NCBI GenBank assembly: GCA_012965455.1
Contig: DTSG01000476.1
Location: 2,265 to 8,079, forward strand
Length of the DNA stretch: 5,815 bases
Origin: Planctomycetaceae bacterium
GTDB taxonomy: Bacteria > Planctomycetota > Planctomycetia > Pirellulales > Pirellulaceae
Direction of reading: 5' to 3'
Each line of letters starts with the position of its first letter. Positions within the stretch are counted from its first letter, which is position 1. Positions 1 through 5,202 of this stretch are shown here, one piece after another. The translations under genes and the position numbers were made by a program. The notes below the pieces were generated by a model. The model was given only the letters and a program-made list of their open reading frames with translations, ran no database searches and was not told the origin of the DNA.

Positions 1-824
1 CCAAAGAACAGGATGACCGCTAATCCACTCACAAGGAACATCGAACCATATTCGGCCATAAAGAACAGACTCCAACGCAAACCTGAGTATTCAGTATGGA
101 ATCCAGCAACAAGTTCACTTTCCGCTTCTGCCAAGTCAAACGGAGCTCGATTCACACTAGCAGTGGCACAGGTGAAATAGACAATCGCAATCACAAAGGT
201 AAAAGGATCGTTAAACACCAGCCAATTTGTAATGAATCCTTCTTGCATGTTTCCAATCGTCGTCAAATTCATCGTGCCACAAAGGAAAACGGGCACGACC
301 ACGCACATCCCCAGCGGAACTTCATAGGAAACAACTTGAGCCGCTTCTCGCATCGCCCCAAACAGCGACCACTTAGATCCCGAACCGTACCCGGCAAGAA
401 TTACGCCGAAGACTTCCAGTCCCAACACGGCTAATACAAAAAAGACCGCTGTATTTACATGATTTGCAACAACTCCATCGGCAAACGGTAGTGCGATAAA
501 AGCTGAAAAACTGGCGGCGAAAGCTACATAAGGGGCAATCTTAAACAAAAAGCGATCCGCGACATCCGGCGTGAGGTCTTCTTTGGCAATCAACTTGATT
601 CCATCTGCCAACGTTTGTAACCAACCGAACTTACCACCAACTCGAGTTGGCCCTAAGCGGTCTTGGATACGACCAGCCACTTTTCGTTCAAGCCAAATAA
701 ATCCCATCGCTCCAACAGCGACGACATGTATAACGAGGATACAAGCTATCAGCGCAGCGATGACATACCCTAGCCACGACCAAGGACCATCACCAAAAAT
801 GTATTCATTAAAGAACTCTGCCAT
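1..824 (-). CDS. nuoH: NADH-quinone oxidoreductase subunit H (NuoH), 3' end cut by window edge
   Basis: This is the membrane subunit of respiratory complex I that lies under the quinone-binding cavity and links the peripheral arm to the proton-pumping arm. The reading frame is open from an ATG at 824 to the left edge, giving about 274 residues; the family is usually 320-430 residues, so the C-terminus lies outside the window. A hydrophobic first helix at about residues 17-45 leads into the family block WLERKVAGRIQDRLGPTRVG. Further along are an EVPLG segment (about residue 170) and the block NRAPFDLAEAESELVAGFHT (about 226-245), whose acidic residues belong to the quinone cavity and proton path in known structures. 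An AAAGG Shine-Dalgarno sits 8 bases before the ATG, supporting this start. The gene is last in the visible minus-strand nuo operon, 51 bases after nuoD. The family assignment is secure; only the downstream end is unknown. Confidence 0.96.
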   Translation of the reverse strand, partial: MAEFFNEYIFGDGPWSWLGYVIAALIACILVIHVVAVGAMGFIWLERKVAGRIQDRLGPTRVGGKFGWLQTLADGIKLIAKEDLTPDVADRFLFKIAPYVAFAASFSAFIALPFADGVVANHVNTAVFFVLAVLGLEVFGVILAGYGSGSKWSLFGAMREAAQVVSYEVPLGMCVVVPVFLCGTMNLTTIGNMQEGFITNWLVFNDPFTFVIAIVYFTCATASVNRAPFDLAEAESELVAGFHTEYSGLRWSLFFMAEYGSMFLVSGLAVILFF

Positions 825-875
825 GTTGTCGGCCTTTGTTCCAATTGCTGTTAAAACTGCTGCTTTTTAGATCAA

Positions 876-2114
876 CTACCTGTCAATTTCACCCATGACA
901 ACGTCTAAACTTCCTACAACTGCTGGCACATCGGCAAGCAACACGCCTCGGCACAGTGGAGCAGTTACATAAAGGTTGCTAAAGCAACTACTACGCGCTC
1001 GTACTCGCCAAGGATTCGATTGACCATCGCTAACCACATAAAAACCCATCTGCCCACGAGGAGCTTCCGTTTCCAGATAAGCTTCGCCTACCGGCAATTT
1101 CTGAGTCAATTTTATTGGTTCGCCGTGTGAACCTGAACAAGCGTCATATTTCACAATGGATTGTTCGATCAAGCGGACTGACTGCACAACTTCCAGCATA
1201 CGCACATAGAATCGATGCCAGCAATCTCCCAAGATTGCATCCGACGGTACATCTGGATACTCTAATCCGTCCTTGTACACTTCTTGGTGTGAGCTAGGGT
1301 ATTTGCCTGTTTCGGAATCCGCGCAAATCACATCGAATTCGTATCCATCATATAGTTCGGTATATCGTTCTTCCCCGTGGAATCGCAAATCGTGATACAC
1401 ACCACTGCCCCGTAGCACAGGACCCGTACAACCATAGTCGATGGCCATCCGCGGTGACAATATGCCGACGCCCGTTGTTCGAGCAATAAAAATAGCGTTC
1501 GTGGTTAAGAGCGTGTGAAATTCAGGGATGATTTTCTTAAACTGATTGATAAACTTGCTACATTCTGCTGTCCAACCTACTGGCAAATCAGCAGTCGCTC
1601 CGCCCGGTGCAATGTAACTGTAGGTCAAACGAGCGCCACATGCTTTTTCAAACAAGTCCAGAATCCTCTCTCGTTCTCGGAACGCATAAAGAAACGGGCT
1701 AAATGCGCCCAAGTCTAAACCGTAAGTCCCCATCGCAACCAAGTGACTGGCAATACGATTCATCTCACAAATCAACACTCGCAAGTGCCGACCCTTTTCC
1801 GGAACGTCGTGGTCAAGCAATTTCTCGATAGTTAAAGCCCAACCCAGATTCATATTCATCGCAGCGAGGTAATCCATGCGATCCGTATAGGGCACGAATT
1901 GTCGAGCGGTTAAGTTTTCACCAATTTTTTCCGCACAGCGATGCAGATAACCAATATGCGGTTCAAGATCCGATACGATTTCACCGTCAGTCCGCAATGC
2001 CAATCGTAACACACCGTGAGTACTCGGATGCTGAGGTCCCATATTAATGAGCATTTCGTCCGTACGAACGTCAAACTCAATTACGCGTGGATCATCAATA
2101 TTTGTTGCTGACAT
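876..2114 (-). CDS. nuoD: NADH-quinone oxidoreductase subunit D (NuoD, 49-kDa subunit)
   Basis: NuoD is the peripheral-arm subunit of complex I that, with NuoB, forms the quinone-reduction pocket; it descends from the large subunit of NiFe hydrogenases. At 412 residues it is close to normal length for a stand-alone NuoD and is not fused to NuoC. The N-terminal block NMGPQHPSTHGVLRL (24-38) carries the quinone-site histidine (His33). RMDY (79-82) supplies the quinone-site tyrosine (Tyr82). EAPRG (350-354) and the C-terminal GSLDVVMGEIDR (401-412) are standard. Between YEFDV (258-262) and GDCWHRF (296-302), where most NuoD proteins have only a few residues, there are about 33 extra residues (263-295). 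The region before the ATG is A-rich with only a weak purine stretch (GAAGAAA), so the ribosome site is poor. The gene lies 71 bases after nuoC and 51 before nuoH. Confidence 0.98.
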   Translation of the reverse strand: MSATNIDDPRVIEFDVRTDEMLINMGPQHPSTHGVLRLALRTDGEIVSDLEPHIGYLHRCAEKIGENLTARQFVPYTDRMDYLAAMNMNLGWALTIEKLLDHDVPEKGRHLRVLICEMNRIASHLVAMGTYGLDLGAFSPFLYAFRERERILDLFEKACGARLTYSYIAPGGATADLPVGWTAECSKFINQFKKIIPEFHTLLTTNAIFIARTTGVGILSPRMAIDYGCTGPVLRGSGVYHDLRFHGEERYTELYDGYEFDVICADSETGKYPSSHQEVYKDGLEYPDVPSDAILGDCWHRFYVRMLEVVQSVRLIEQSIVKYDACSGSHGEPIKLTQKLPVGEAYLETEAPRGQMGFYVVSDGQSNPWRVRARSSCFSNLYVTAPLCRGVLLADVPAVVGSLDVVMGEIDR

Positions 2115-2185
2115 GTTTCTTCGTTTTTTCTCTTAACGTTTATAGCTCTCGGCTTAACGGTCGGGACTTTCGACAACCCCAATCC

Positions 2186-2716
2186 CTAACGGCCTCGCAT
2201 CCCGTGGTACTCCAAAGGCATTTCGTAATCTTTACGCAGCGGATAGCCTTCCCAGTCGTCTGGACACAAAATCCGTTTTAGCTCCGGATGCCCGATAAAA
2301 TTCACTCCCGATAAATCATAAACTTCTCGCTCATGCCAGATGGCCGTTGTCCAAACACCTGCCACCGAAGGAATCTCGGGCAATTGCTGTGCAGCTTCAT
2401 CTTTCCAGCGAGGAATTTTGACTTTGATGACAAGCGTTTTCTTGGTAGCGATACTACTTAAGTGGTAAACCAACTCAATATGTGGAGCCCAATCGACTTT
2501 TTCCGCCTTCTTGGGATCAGTGTGCAAGTAGTCGATCGCAGTAATACAGTTACACATATCATAATGATAATCTTCAACATCACGTAAAAATTCACAAACG
2601 TCAATTAACGCCGACGCAGTAACTTCGACCCATGCATCAATGGCAGCGAGTTCCACGGTGACGATACCGTCTCCAAACTTATCTTTCAGTTGTGTTACTA
2701 ATGCTATTTCGCTCAT
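2186..2716 (-). CDS. nuoC: NADH-quinone oxidoreductase subunit C (NuoC, 30-kDa subunit)
   Basis: NuoC is a peripheral-arm subunit of complex I that packs against NuoD and carries no cofactor. The product is 176 residues, within the usual range for separate NuoC proteins. The diagnostic C-terminal block spans residues 127-164: WHEREVYDLSG, then GHPELKRIL, then the CPDDWEGYPLRKDY end. This matches the complex I 30-kDa signature (Glu129, Arg130, Glu131, Asp134, His143, Lys147). The start at 2716 is supported by TAAGGT, whose TAA is the nuoA stop codon, so the ribosome site overlaps the end of nuoA and the two genes are only 9 bases apart. This predicts translational coupling. In the standard nuo order nuoB separates nuoA and nuoC; here it is missing. 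Family assignment is secure. Confidence 0.97.
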   Translation of the reverse strand: MSEIALVTQLKDKFGDGIVTVELAAIDAWVEVTASALIDVCEFLRDVEDYHYDMCNCITAIDYLHTDPKKAEKVDWAPHIELVYHLSSIATKKTLVIKVKIPRWKDEAAQQLPEIPSVAGVWTTAIWHEREVYDLSGVNFIGHPELKRILCPDDWEGYPLRKDYEMPLEYHGMRGR

Positions 2717-2731
2717 CGTTTTACCTTATGA
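2717..2731 (-). promoter_or_regulatory. nuoC ribosome binding site overlapping the nuoA stop codon
   Basis: On the minus strand the sequence reads TCATAAGGTAAAACG directly before the nuoC ATG. AAGG is a fair Shine-Dalgarno core about 8 bases from the start, and it shares bases with the TAA stop of nuoA. Ribosomes finishing nuoA would therefore sit on the nuoC initiation region. Coupling is inferred from this arrangement. Confidence 0.6.
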
Positions 2732-3340
2732 CGTCTCCTCTGATTCCAATTGTGGAGCACGAGTCCGTTTCCGTTCGTCGATTGCAGCTTTCACCCAATC
2801 TAAATCACCGCGCCGCCAGACATAGGCAAAGCCCAACATCAAGATGGCGAAAAATATGCCAATATCAACTAATGTAATCCAAGCGAGAGTTTTGCTCGCT
2901 GTGGCGATGGCTTCGTTATTAGCCACCACATTAGAAAGATCACGAACTCCCAATTCAGTGAAAAGGCTCTTCGCGTTGTCTGTCAATTGACCCGCGTGAA
3001 CTGCTTGGTTAGACGACGCCATTTCAGCTAAATGTTCTGACTTACCAAACACCGTTGCCCACGGAAAGAAGAAAGCAACTTCCACATCAAAGATAATGAA
3101 GAGTAAAGCGACAATATAAAACCGTAGGTCAAACTGAATATAACTGGACCCAATAGCTGGCTCGCCGCATTCATAGATCTCGCCCTTTTCTGGGTGAGGG
3201 TTTGAGGGACGCACGAAAAACCCAACCAACAGATTGACAAATACAAATGCCAACCCAAAACCGACAAACAATGCTAGATAACCAACAATGTTAACGGCGG
3301 ACTGAATTCCTTCTGTTGCAAATAATAACATACGTGTCAT
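2726..3340 (-). CDS. nuoA: NADH-quinone oxidoreductase subunit A (NuoA) with enlarged loop
   Basis: NuoA is a three-helix membrane subunit of complex I whose first loop borders the quinone site. Counting from the ATG at 3340, TM1 is about residues 18-42. The loop carries the YECGEP motif (56-61, with the conserved cysteine) followed by FDLRFY. TM2 is about 74-97 with the acidic FIIFDVE motif, and TM3 is about 154-175, ending in the typical GDLDW. The protein is about 204 residues, whereas family members are usually 115-150. The excess is a polar stretch of about 50 residues (about 102-152) between TM2 and TM3, plus a charged tail. By known ND3/NuoA topology the insertion would face the periplasm. 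The frame extends upstream to a TTG at 3358, and another ATG lies at 3331. A weak AGGG just upstream does not decide between them, so the exact start is uncertain. The stop overlaps the nuoC ribosome site. Confidence 0.93.
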   Translation of the reverse strand: MTRMLLFATEGIQSAVNIVGYLALFVGFGLAFVFVNLLVGFFVRPSNPHPEKGEIYECGEPAIGSSYIQFDLRFYIVALLFIIFDVEVAFFFPWATVFGKSEHLAEMASSNQAVHAGQLTDNAKSLFTELGVRDLSNVVANNEAIATASKTLAWITLVDIGIFFAILMLGFAYVWRRGDLDWVKAAIDERKRTRAPQLESEETS

Positions 3341-3381
3341 AACCCTAACGGGGTGCAAAAATATCTAATCTAATGTCGGTG

Positions 3382-3843
3382 CTAACTTGGTGTATCCACG
3401 ACCGGAGTTTCTGCAACGTCCGTTAAACTCTGACGACCAGAGAAACCCGTGTCCAATTCATGCCAGTGCTCGACACGATCCTCGCCCAACTTCCAGCACA
3501 GATAAACCATTCGTTCATCTCGCTGAGATGGAAAATCAACTAAATCGATCGCTCCACTCGGTCCCGTCTTAGGTTCCGCACCTAAGTCACGCAACTCATC
3601 AATCAATTCGTTTAATCTATCTTTTTGGCGTTCCAACTCGCCCTGTTCGTGTATCAACTCTTCTGAATACAAACCGTCTTCTGTTGATAATTCACGACCG
3701 GCGCTGACCGAATCAAAATGACGTTGTCGCTGAAAAACACGTGAGCTCAGCTCAGCCAAGTCTGAGGTGATGGCGCGCACCAACGGCAGCGACGCATTCG
3801 CTTCTTCGACTGTGAACAATTTCATGGTTTGGTTAAACGTCAT
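3382..3843 (-). CDS. DUF2203 family protein encoded within the nuo operon
   Basis: This is a soluble protein of 153 residues with no known function. The N-terminus (about 8-20) has the family opening KLFTVEEANASLP. A charged, probably helical and coiled-coil-prone middle (about 25-90) is rich in Glu, Arg and Leu. The C-terminal half carries the most recognisable family features: DLVDFP-like residues at 100-105, VYLCWKLGE (113-121), HWHELD (126-131) and GFSGRQ (133-138). There is no signal peptide or membrane segment. The cysteine and histidines in VYLCW and HWHE look conserved, but I cannot assign them a role. The ATG at 3843 follows nuoI by 12 bases and lacks a good Shine-Dalgarno; an in-frame ATG at 3825, giving a start MKLFTVEEAN, matches the usual family N-terminus better. 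The gene sits between nuoI and nuoA in the same direction, so it is probably cotranscribed with complex I genes. A role in assembly or regulation is only a guess. Confidence 0.85.
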   Translation of the reverse strand: MTFNQTMKLFTVEEANASLPLVRAITSDLAELSSRVFQRQRHFDSVSAGRELSTEDGLYSEELIHEQGELERQKDRLNELIDELRDLGAEPKTGPSGAIDLVDFPSQRDERMVYLCWKLGEDRVEHWHELDTGFSGRQSLTDVAETPVVDTPS

Positions 3844-3855
3844 GGGATTGGTTAT

Positions 3856-4431
3856 CTACGATCCTTCTTCATTGGGGCCACTATGCACAGGAGAAACAAT
3901 TACTTTAGATTGAGCGATGGCTGCTGGGTTCAAGGTCGCTCGTCCCCAACTGATATCCACCGGCAATCTTGAATAGTCAACGATACATCCATCGCGACTG
4001 TAGCAACTCAAGTCATGTGATGCACCCATGAAGATACAATCCACCGGACAGGGATCCACACATAATGCACAAAACATGCACTTGGAGTAATCAATCGAAA
4101 ACCCGGTGACCTTGAAGCCCTTTCCGACACTTACTTTTTCTTTTCCAATGTAGATACAATCAACGGGACAGGCATTGGCACAACCGTCGCAGGCAATGCA
4201 GGTGGTTAGATCAAAACGATGAAACCCACGGTACCGTTCAGCCACGGGCACAGGCTTTTCGGGATATTCAAACTCTTCGGTGAACGTTCGGCGCTCCGGA
4301 TCGTAAGTCTTGATCCAATATGAGAGCGTAATCTTCATCCCTTGAAGGGTCGTTGTCACAACCCGCGCAATGTTTCCCAACCAAGTTTTAAATGATCGAG
4401 AAGAAGTTAATTCTTGCTGATGAGCTACCAT
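3856..4431 (-). CDS. nuoI: NADH-quinone oxidoreductase subunit I (NuoI, 8Fe ferredoxin-type)
   Basis: NuoI is the complex I subunit that carries the two [4Fe-4S] clusters (N6a and N6b) passing electrons to NuoB and then to quinone. The product is 191 residues. Two classical motifs are present: CIACDGCANACP (Cys78, 81, 84, 88) and CMFCALCVDPCP (Cys118, 121, 124, 128). The N-terminal segment about 15-40 is amphipathic, as expected for a subunit resting on the membrane, and the RYRGFHRFDLTTC approach to the first cluster is typical. Both cluster motifs continue CPVDC, adding Cys92 and Cys132, and two more cysteines (143, 149) occur in the tail. The ATG at 4431 is preceded by AAGGA about 12 bases upstream, a little far. 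This is the first gene of the visible minus-strand operon; in the common nuo order nuoI follows nuoH, so its place here is rearranged. Family assignment is secure. Confidence 0.97.
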   Translation of the reverse strand: MVAHQQELTSSRSFKTWLGNIARVVTTTLQGMKITLSYWIKTYDPERRTFTEEFEYPEKPVPVAERYRGFHRFDLTTCIACDGCANACPVDCIYIGKEKVSVGKGFKVTGFSIDYSKCMFCALCVDPCPVDCIFMGASHDLSCYSRDGCIVDYSRLPVDISWGRATLNPAAIAQSKVIVSPVHSGPNEEGS

Positions 4432-4793
4432 CGCTCTTGTGAATCCTTGTTGTAGATTTCAACCCTACAGGCGCAACCAAACTGACTGTAAAAAACACCC
4501 ATAAGACTGCAAGAATAACTATAGATGCCACTCAAGAACACCCCCAACAATGCGAAATTCTGCGAAAGATATCCCGTTTTTGTTTGTAAAGACACTGACA
4601 CAATGGCAGCAGACAAAATCCAATACTATTTTAGCCTTTACGCAAATATCAGTAACGTTGCTTTATGACCGAAAGTGTCCAACACTACCCGCTAATTACT
4701 GCTACTTTGACTTCAATTTGAGACGTTTAGAACGATTATACCATCAAATTAGTATAAAAAGACACCTTTCCGCGTGTGAAAGCCAAGCAATTG
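4432..4793. other. Non-coding divergent intergenic region, nuoI-proximal part
   Basis: This AT-rich stretch lies between the divergent nuoI and csrA genes. I see no convincing gene in it: the open frames on either strand lack family resemblance and good ribosome sites. It should hold the promoter for the minus-strand nuo operon, if nuoI is the first gene. A-rich and T-rich tracts (for example around 4560-4590 and 4740-4760) could be promoter elements, but no strong consensus stands out. Confidence 0.6.
4518..4547 (-). promoter_or_regulatory. Weak candidate promoter for the nuoI-nuoH operon
   Basis: On the minus strand TATAGT (4518-4523, five of six matches to the -10 consensus) lies 18 bases after TTGGGG (4542-4547, only three of six matches to -35). 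Transcription would begin near 4511 and give a leader of about 80 bases before the nuoI ATG. The -35 match is poor, and other A/T-rich sites in this gap are nearly as good, so this is a tentative call. Confidence 0.2.
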
Positions 4794-4821
4794 TTGACCG
4801 AGGCTGTACACATCGTAGAGT
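4794..4821 (+). promoter_or_regulatory. Candidate csrA promoter
   Basis: TTGACC (4794-4799, five of six matches to the sigma-70 -35 consensus) is separated by 16 bases from TAGAGT (4816-4821, four of six matches to -10). Transcription would start near 4828, giving a leader of about 170 bases that contains all the hairpins and GGA motifs before csrA. It is the best -35/-10 pair I find upstream of csrA, but the -10 is imperfect and promoter consensus in this lineage may differ. Confidence 0.35.
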
Positions 4822-4829
4822 GAACATAC

Positions 4830-4841
4830 GTACGGAAGTAC
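4830..4841 (+). promoter_or_regulatory. Small hairpin with GGA in a GGAA tetraloop, candidate CsrA site
   Basis: GTAC (4830-4833) and GTAC (4838-4841) pair as a 4-bp stem closing the loop GGAA. CsrA/RsmE proteins bind GGA presented in short hairpin loops, and the surrounding bases (ACGGAAGT) resemble the known consensus with one base missing. The stem is short, so this is suggestive only. It would lie at the extreme 5' end of a transcript from the candidate promoter just upstream. Confidence 0.3.
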
Positions 4842-4846
4842 TTTTA

Positions 4847-4880
4847 CGTTTCAATCCCTTGTTTTCAAAGGATTGAAACG
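4847..4880. repeat. Perfect 11-bp inverted repeat (strong hairpin) upstream of csrA
   Basis: CGTTTCAATCC (4847-4857) and GGATTGAAACG (4870-4880) are exact reverse complements. Inside them TTG (4859-4861) and CAA (4866-4868) can add three more pairs across one C/A mismatch, leaving a TTTT loop. Neither strand has a T-run after the stem, so it is not a standard intrinsic terminator. The arms resemble the ends of some CRISPR repeats (GTTTCAATC / GATTGAAAC), but only one copy is present. It lies in the predicted csrA leader and is more likely an RNA regulatory structure or a protein-binding palindrome. Confidence 0.8.
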
Positions 4881-4885
4881 CTTAA

Positions 4886-4916
4886 CACCACTGTTCAATG
4901 TAAAATAACAATGGTG
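4886..4916. repeat. Second inverted repeat in the csrA leader
   Basis: CACCACTGTT (4886-4895) and AACAATGGTG (4907-4916) can form a stem of nine pairs in ten positions with an 11-base A/T-rich loop. It begins five bases after the stronger 4847-4880 hairpin. There is no T-run behind it. Its role is unknown; tandem placement suggests a structured leader. Confidence 0.5.
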
Positions 4917-4924
4917 AACGTTCT

Positions 4925-4939
4925 GCTGGCGGATCCAGT
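4925..4939 (+). promoter_or_regulatory. Hairpin presenting GGA in its loop, candidate CsrA binding site
   Basis: CTGG (4926-4929) pairs with CCAG (4935-4938), with a G-T wobble extending the stem to five pairs. The loop CGGAT exposes GGA at 4931-4933. This is the classic shape of a CsrA/RsmE target. It lies about 58 bases upstream of the GGA in the csrA Shine-Dalgarno, within the distance over which one CsrA dimer can bridge two sites in studied systems. Binding itself is inferred. Confidence 0.4.
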
Positions 4940-4985
4940 CACGAGCGACGCAGATTATCCAACCCACGGACCTGCGATTTTAACC

Positions 4986-4991
4986 AAAGGA
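4986..4991 (+). promoter_or_regulatory. csrA Shine-Dalgarno sequence containing GGA
   Basis: AAAGGA ends seven bases before the csrA ATG at 4999, an ideal spacing that fixes the start. Because the core contains GGA, it may also be a CsrA target, as in other bacteria where CsrA represses translation by covering the ribosome site. The wider sequence CAAAGGAATGAACC (4985-4998) is nearly the same as 4866-4879 in the upstream hairpin (12 of 14 bases). Confidence 0.75.
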
Positions 4992-4998
4992 ATGAACC

Positions 4999-5202
4999 AT
5001 GTTAGTTTTGTCACGAAAAAAAAACGAGAGCATTGTTATTAACAATAACATTACGATCGTTGTTGTTGATATTCGTGGCGACAAGGTACGTTTAGGCGTC
5101 GAAGCGCCTAAAGAAATCCCTGTCCACCGACGCGAAGTCTACGACGCGATTCAAAATAATGAACAATCGGTAAAAAAAGGCACTCAGCCTTCAAACGACT
5201 AA
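4999..5202 (+). CDS. csrA: Carbon storage regulator CsrA (RsmA family)
   Basis: CsrA is a small dimeric RNA-binding protein that controls translation and stability of mRNAs by binding GGA motifs, often over ribosome sites. The 67-residue product shows the family fold: MLVLSRKKNESI at the start (with Leu4 and Arg6 of the RNA-binding strand), the NITIVVVDIRGDKVRLGVEA core strands (about 17-36), and APKEIPVHRREVY (36-48) containing Arg44, the key RNA-contacting residue in E. coli. The tail after about residue 55 is polar and slightly longer than in E. coli CsrA (61 residues). The start is well supported by AAAGGA seven bases upstream. It stands alone on the plus strand, divergent from the nuo operon, with no flagellar genes in the window to suggest a partner such as FliW. 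The leader carries several GGA motifs, suggesting autoregulation. Confidence 0.97.
   Translation: MLVLSRKKNESIVINNNITIVVVDIRGDKVRLGVEAPKEIPVHRREVYDAIQNNEQSVKKGTQPSND

Noticed and set aside
96..870. Plus-strand open frames at 96-434 and 571-870
   Set aside because: They lie antisense to nuoH, which is clearly recognisable on the minus strand. Their products are low-complexity and match no family I know.
3028..3267. Minus-strand 79-codon frame inside nuoA
   Set aside because: It is an out-of-frame shadow of nuoA; the nuoA frame carries all the conserved motifs.
4425..4616. Minus-strand frame of 63 codons overlapping the nuoI start
   Set aside because: It would start at TTG with no properly spaced ribosome site. 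The short hydrophobic stretch is not convincing, although its stop overlaps the nuoI ATG in the way coupled genes do. A small leader peptide cannot be fully excluded.
4550..4876. Plus-strand frame of 108 codons in the nuoI-csrA gap
   Set aside because: It has no Shine-Dalgarno before its ATG, no recognisable domain, and ends inside the perfect hairpin at 4847-4880, which suggests non-coding sequence.
4847..4880. CRISPR array
   Set aside because: Only one repeat-like unit is present, with no second copy, spacer spacing or cas gene in the window.
4847..4880. Intrinsic terminator
   Set aside because: Neither strand has a T-run directly after the stem.
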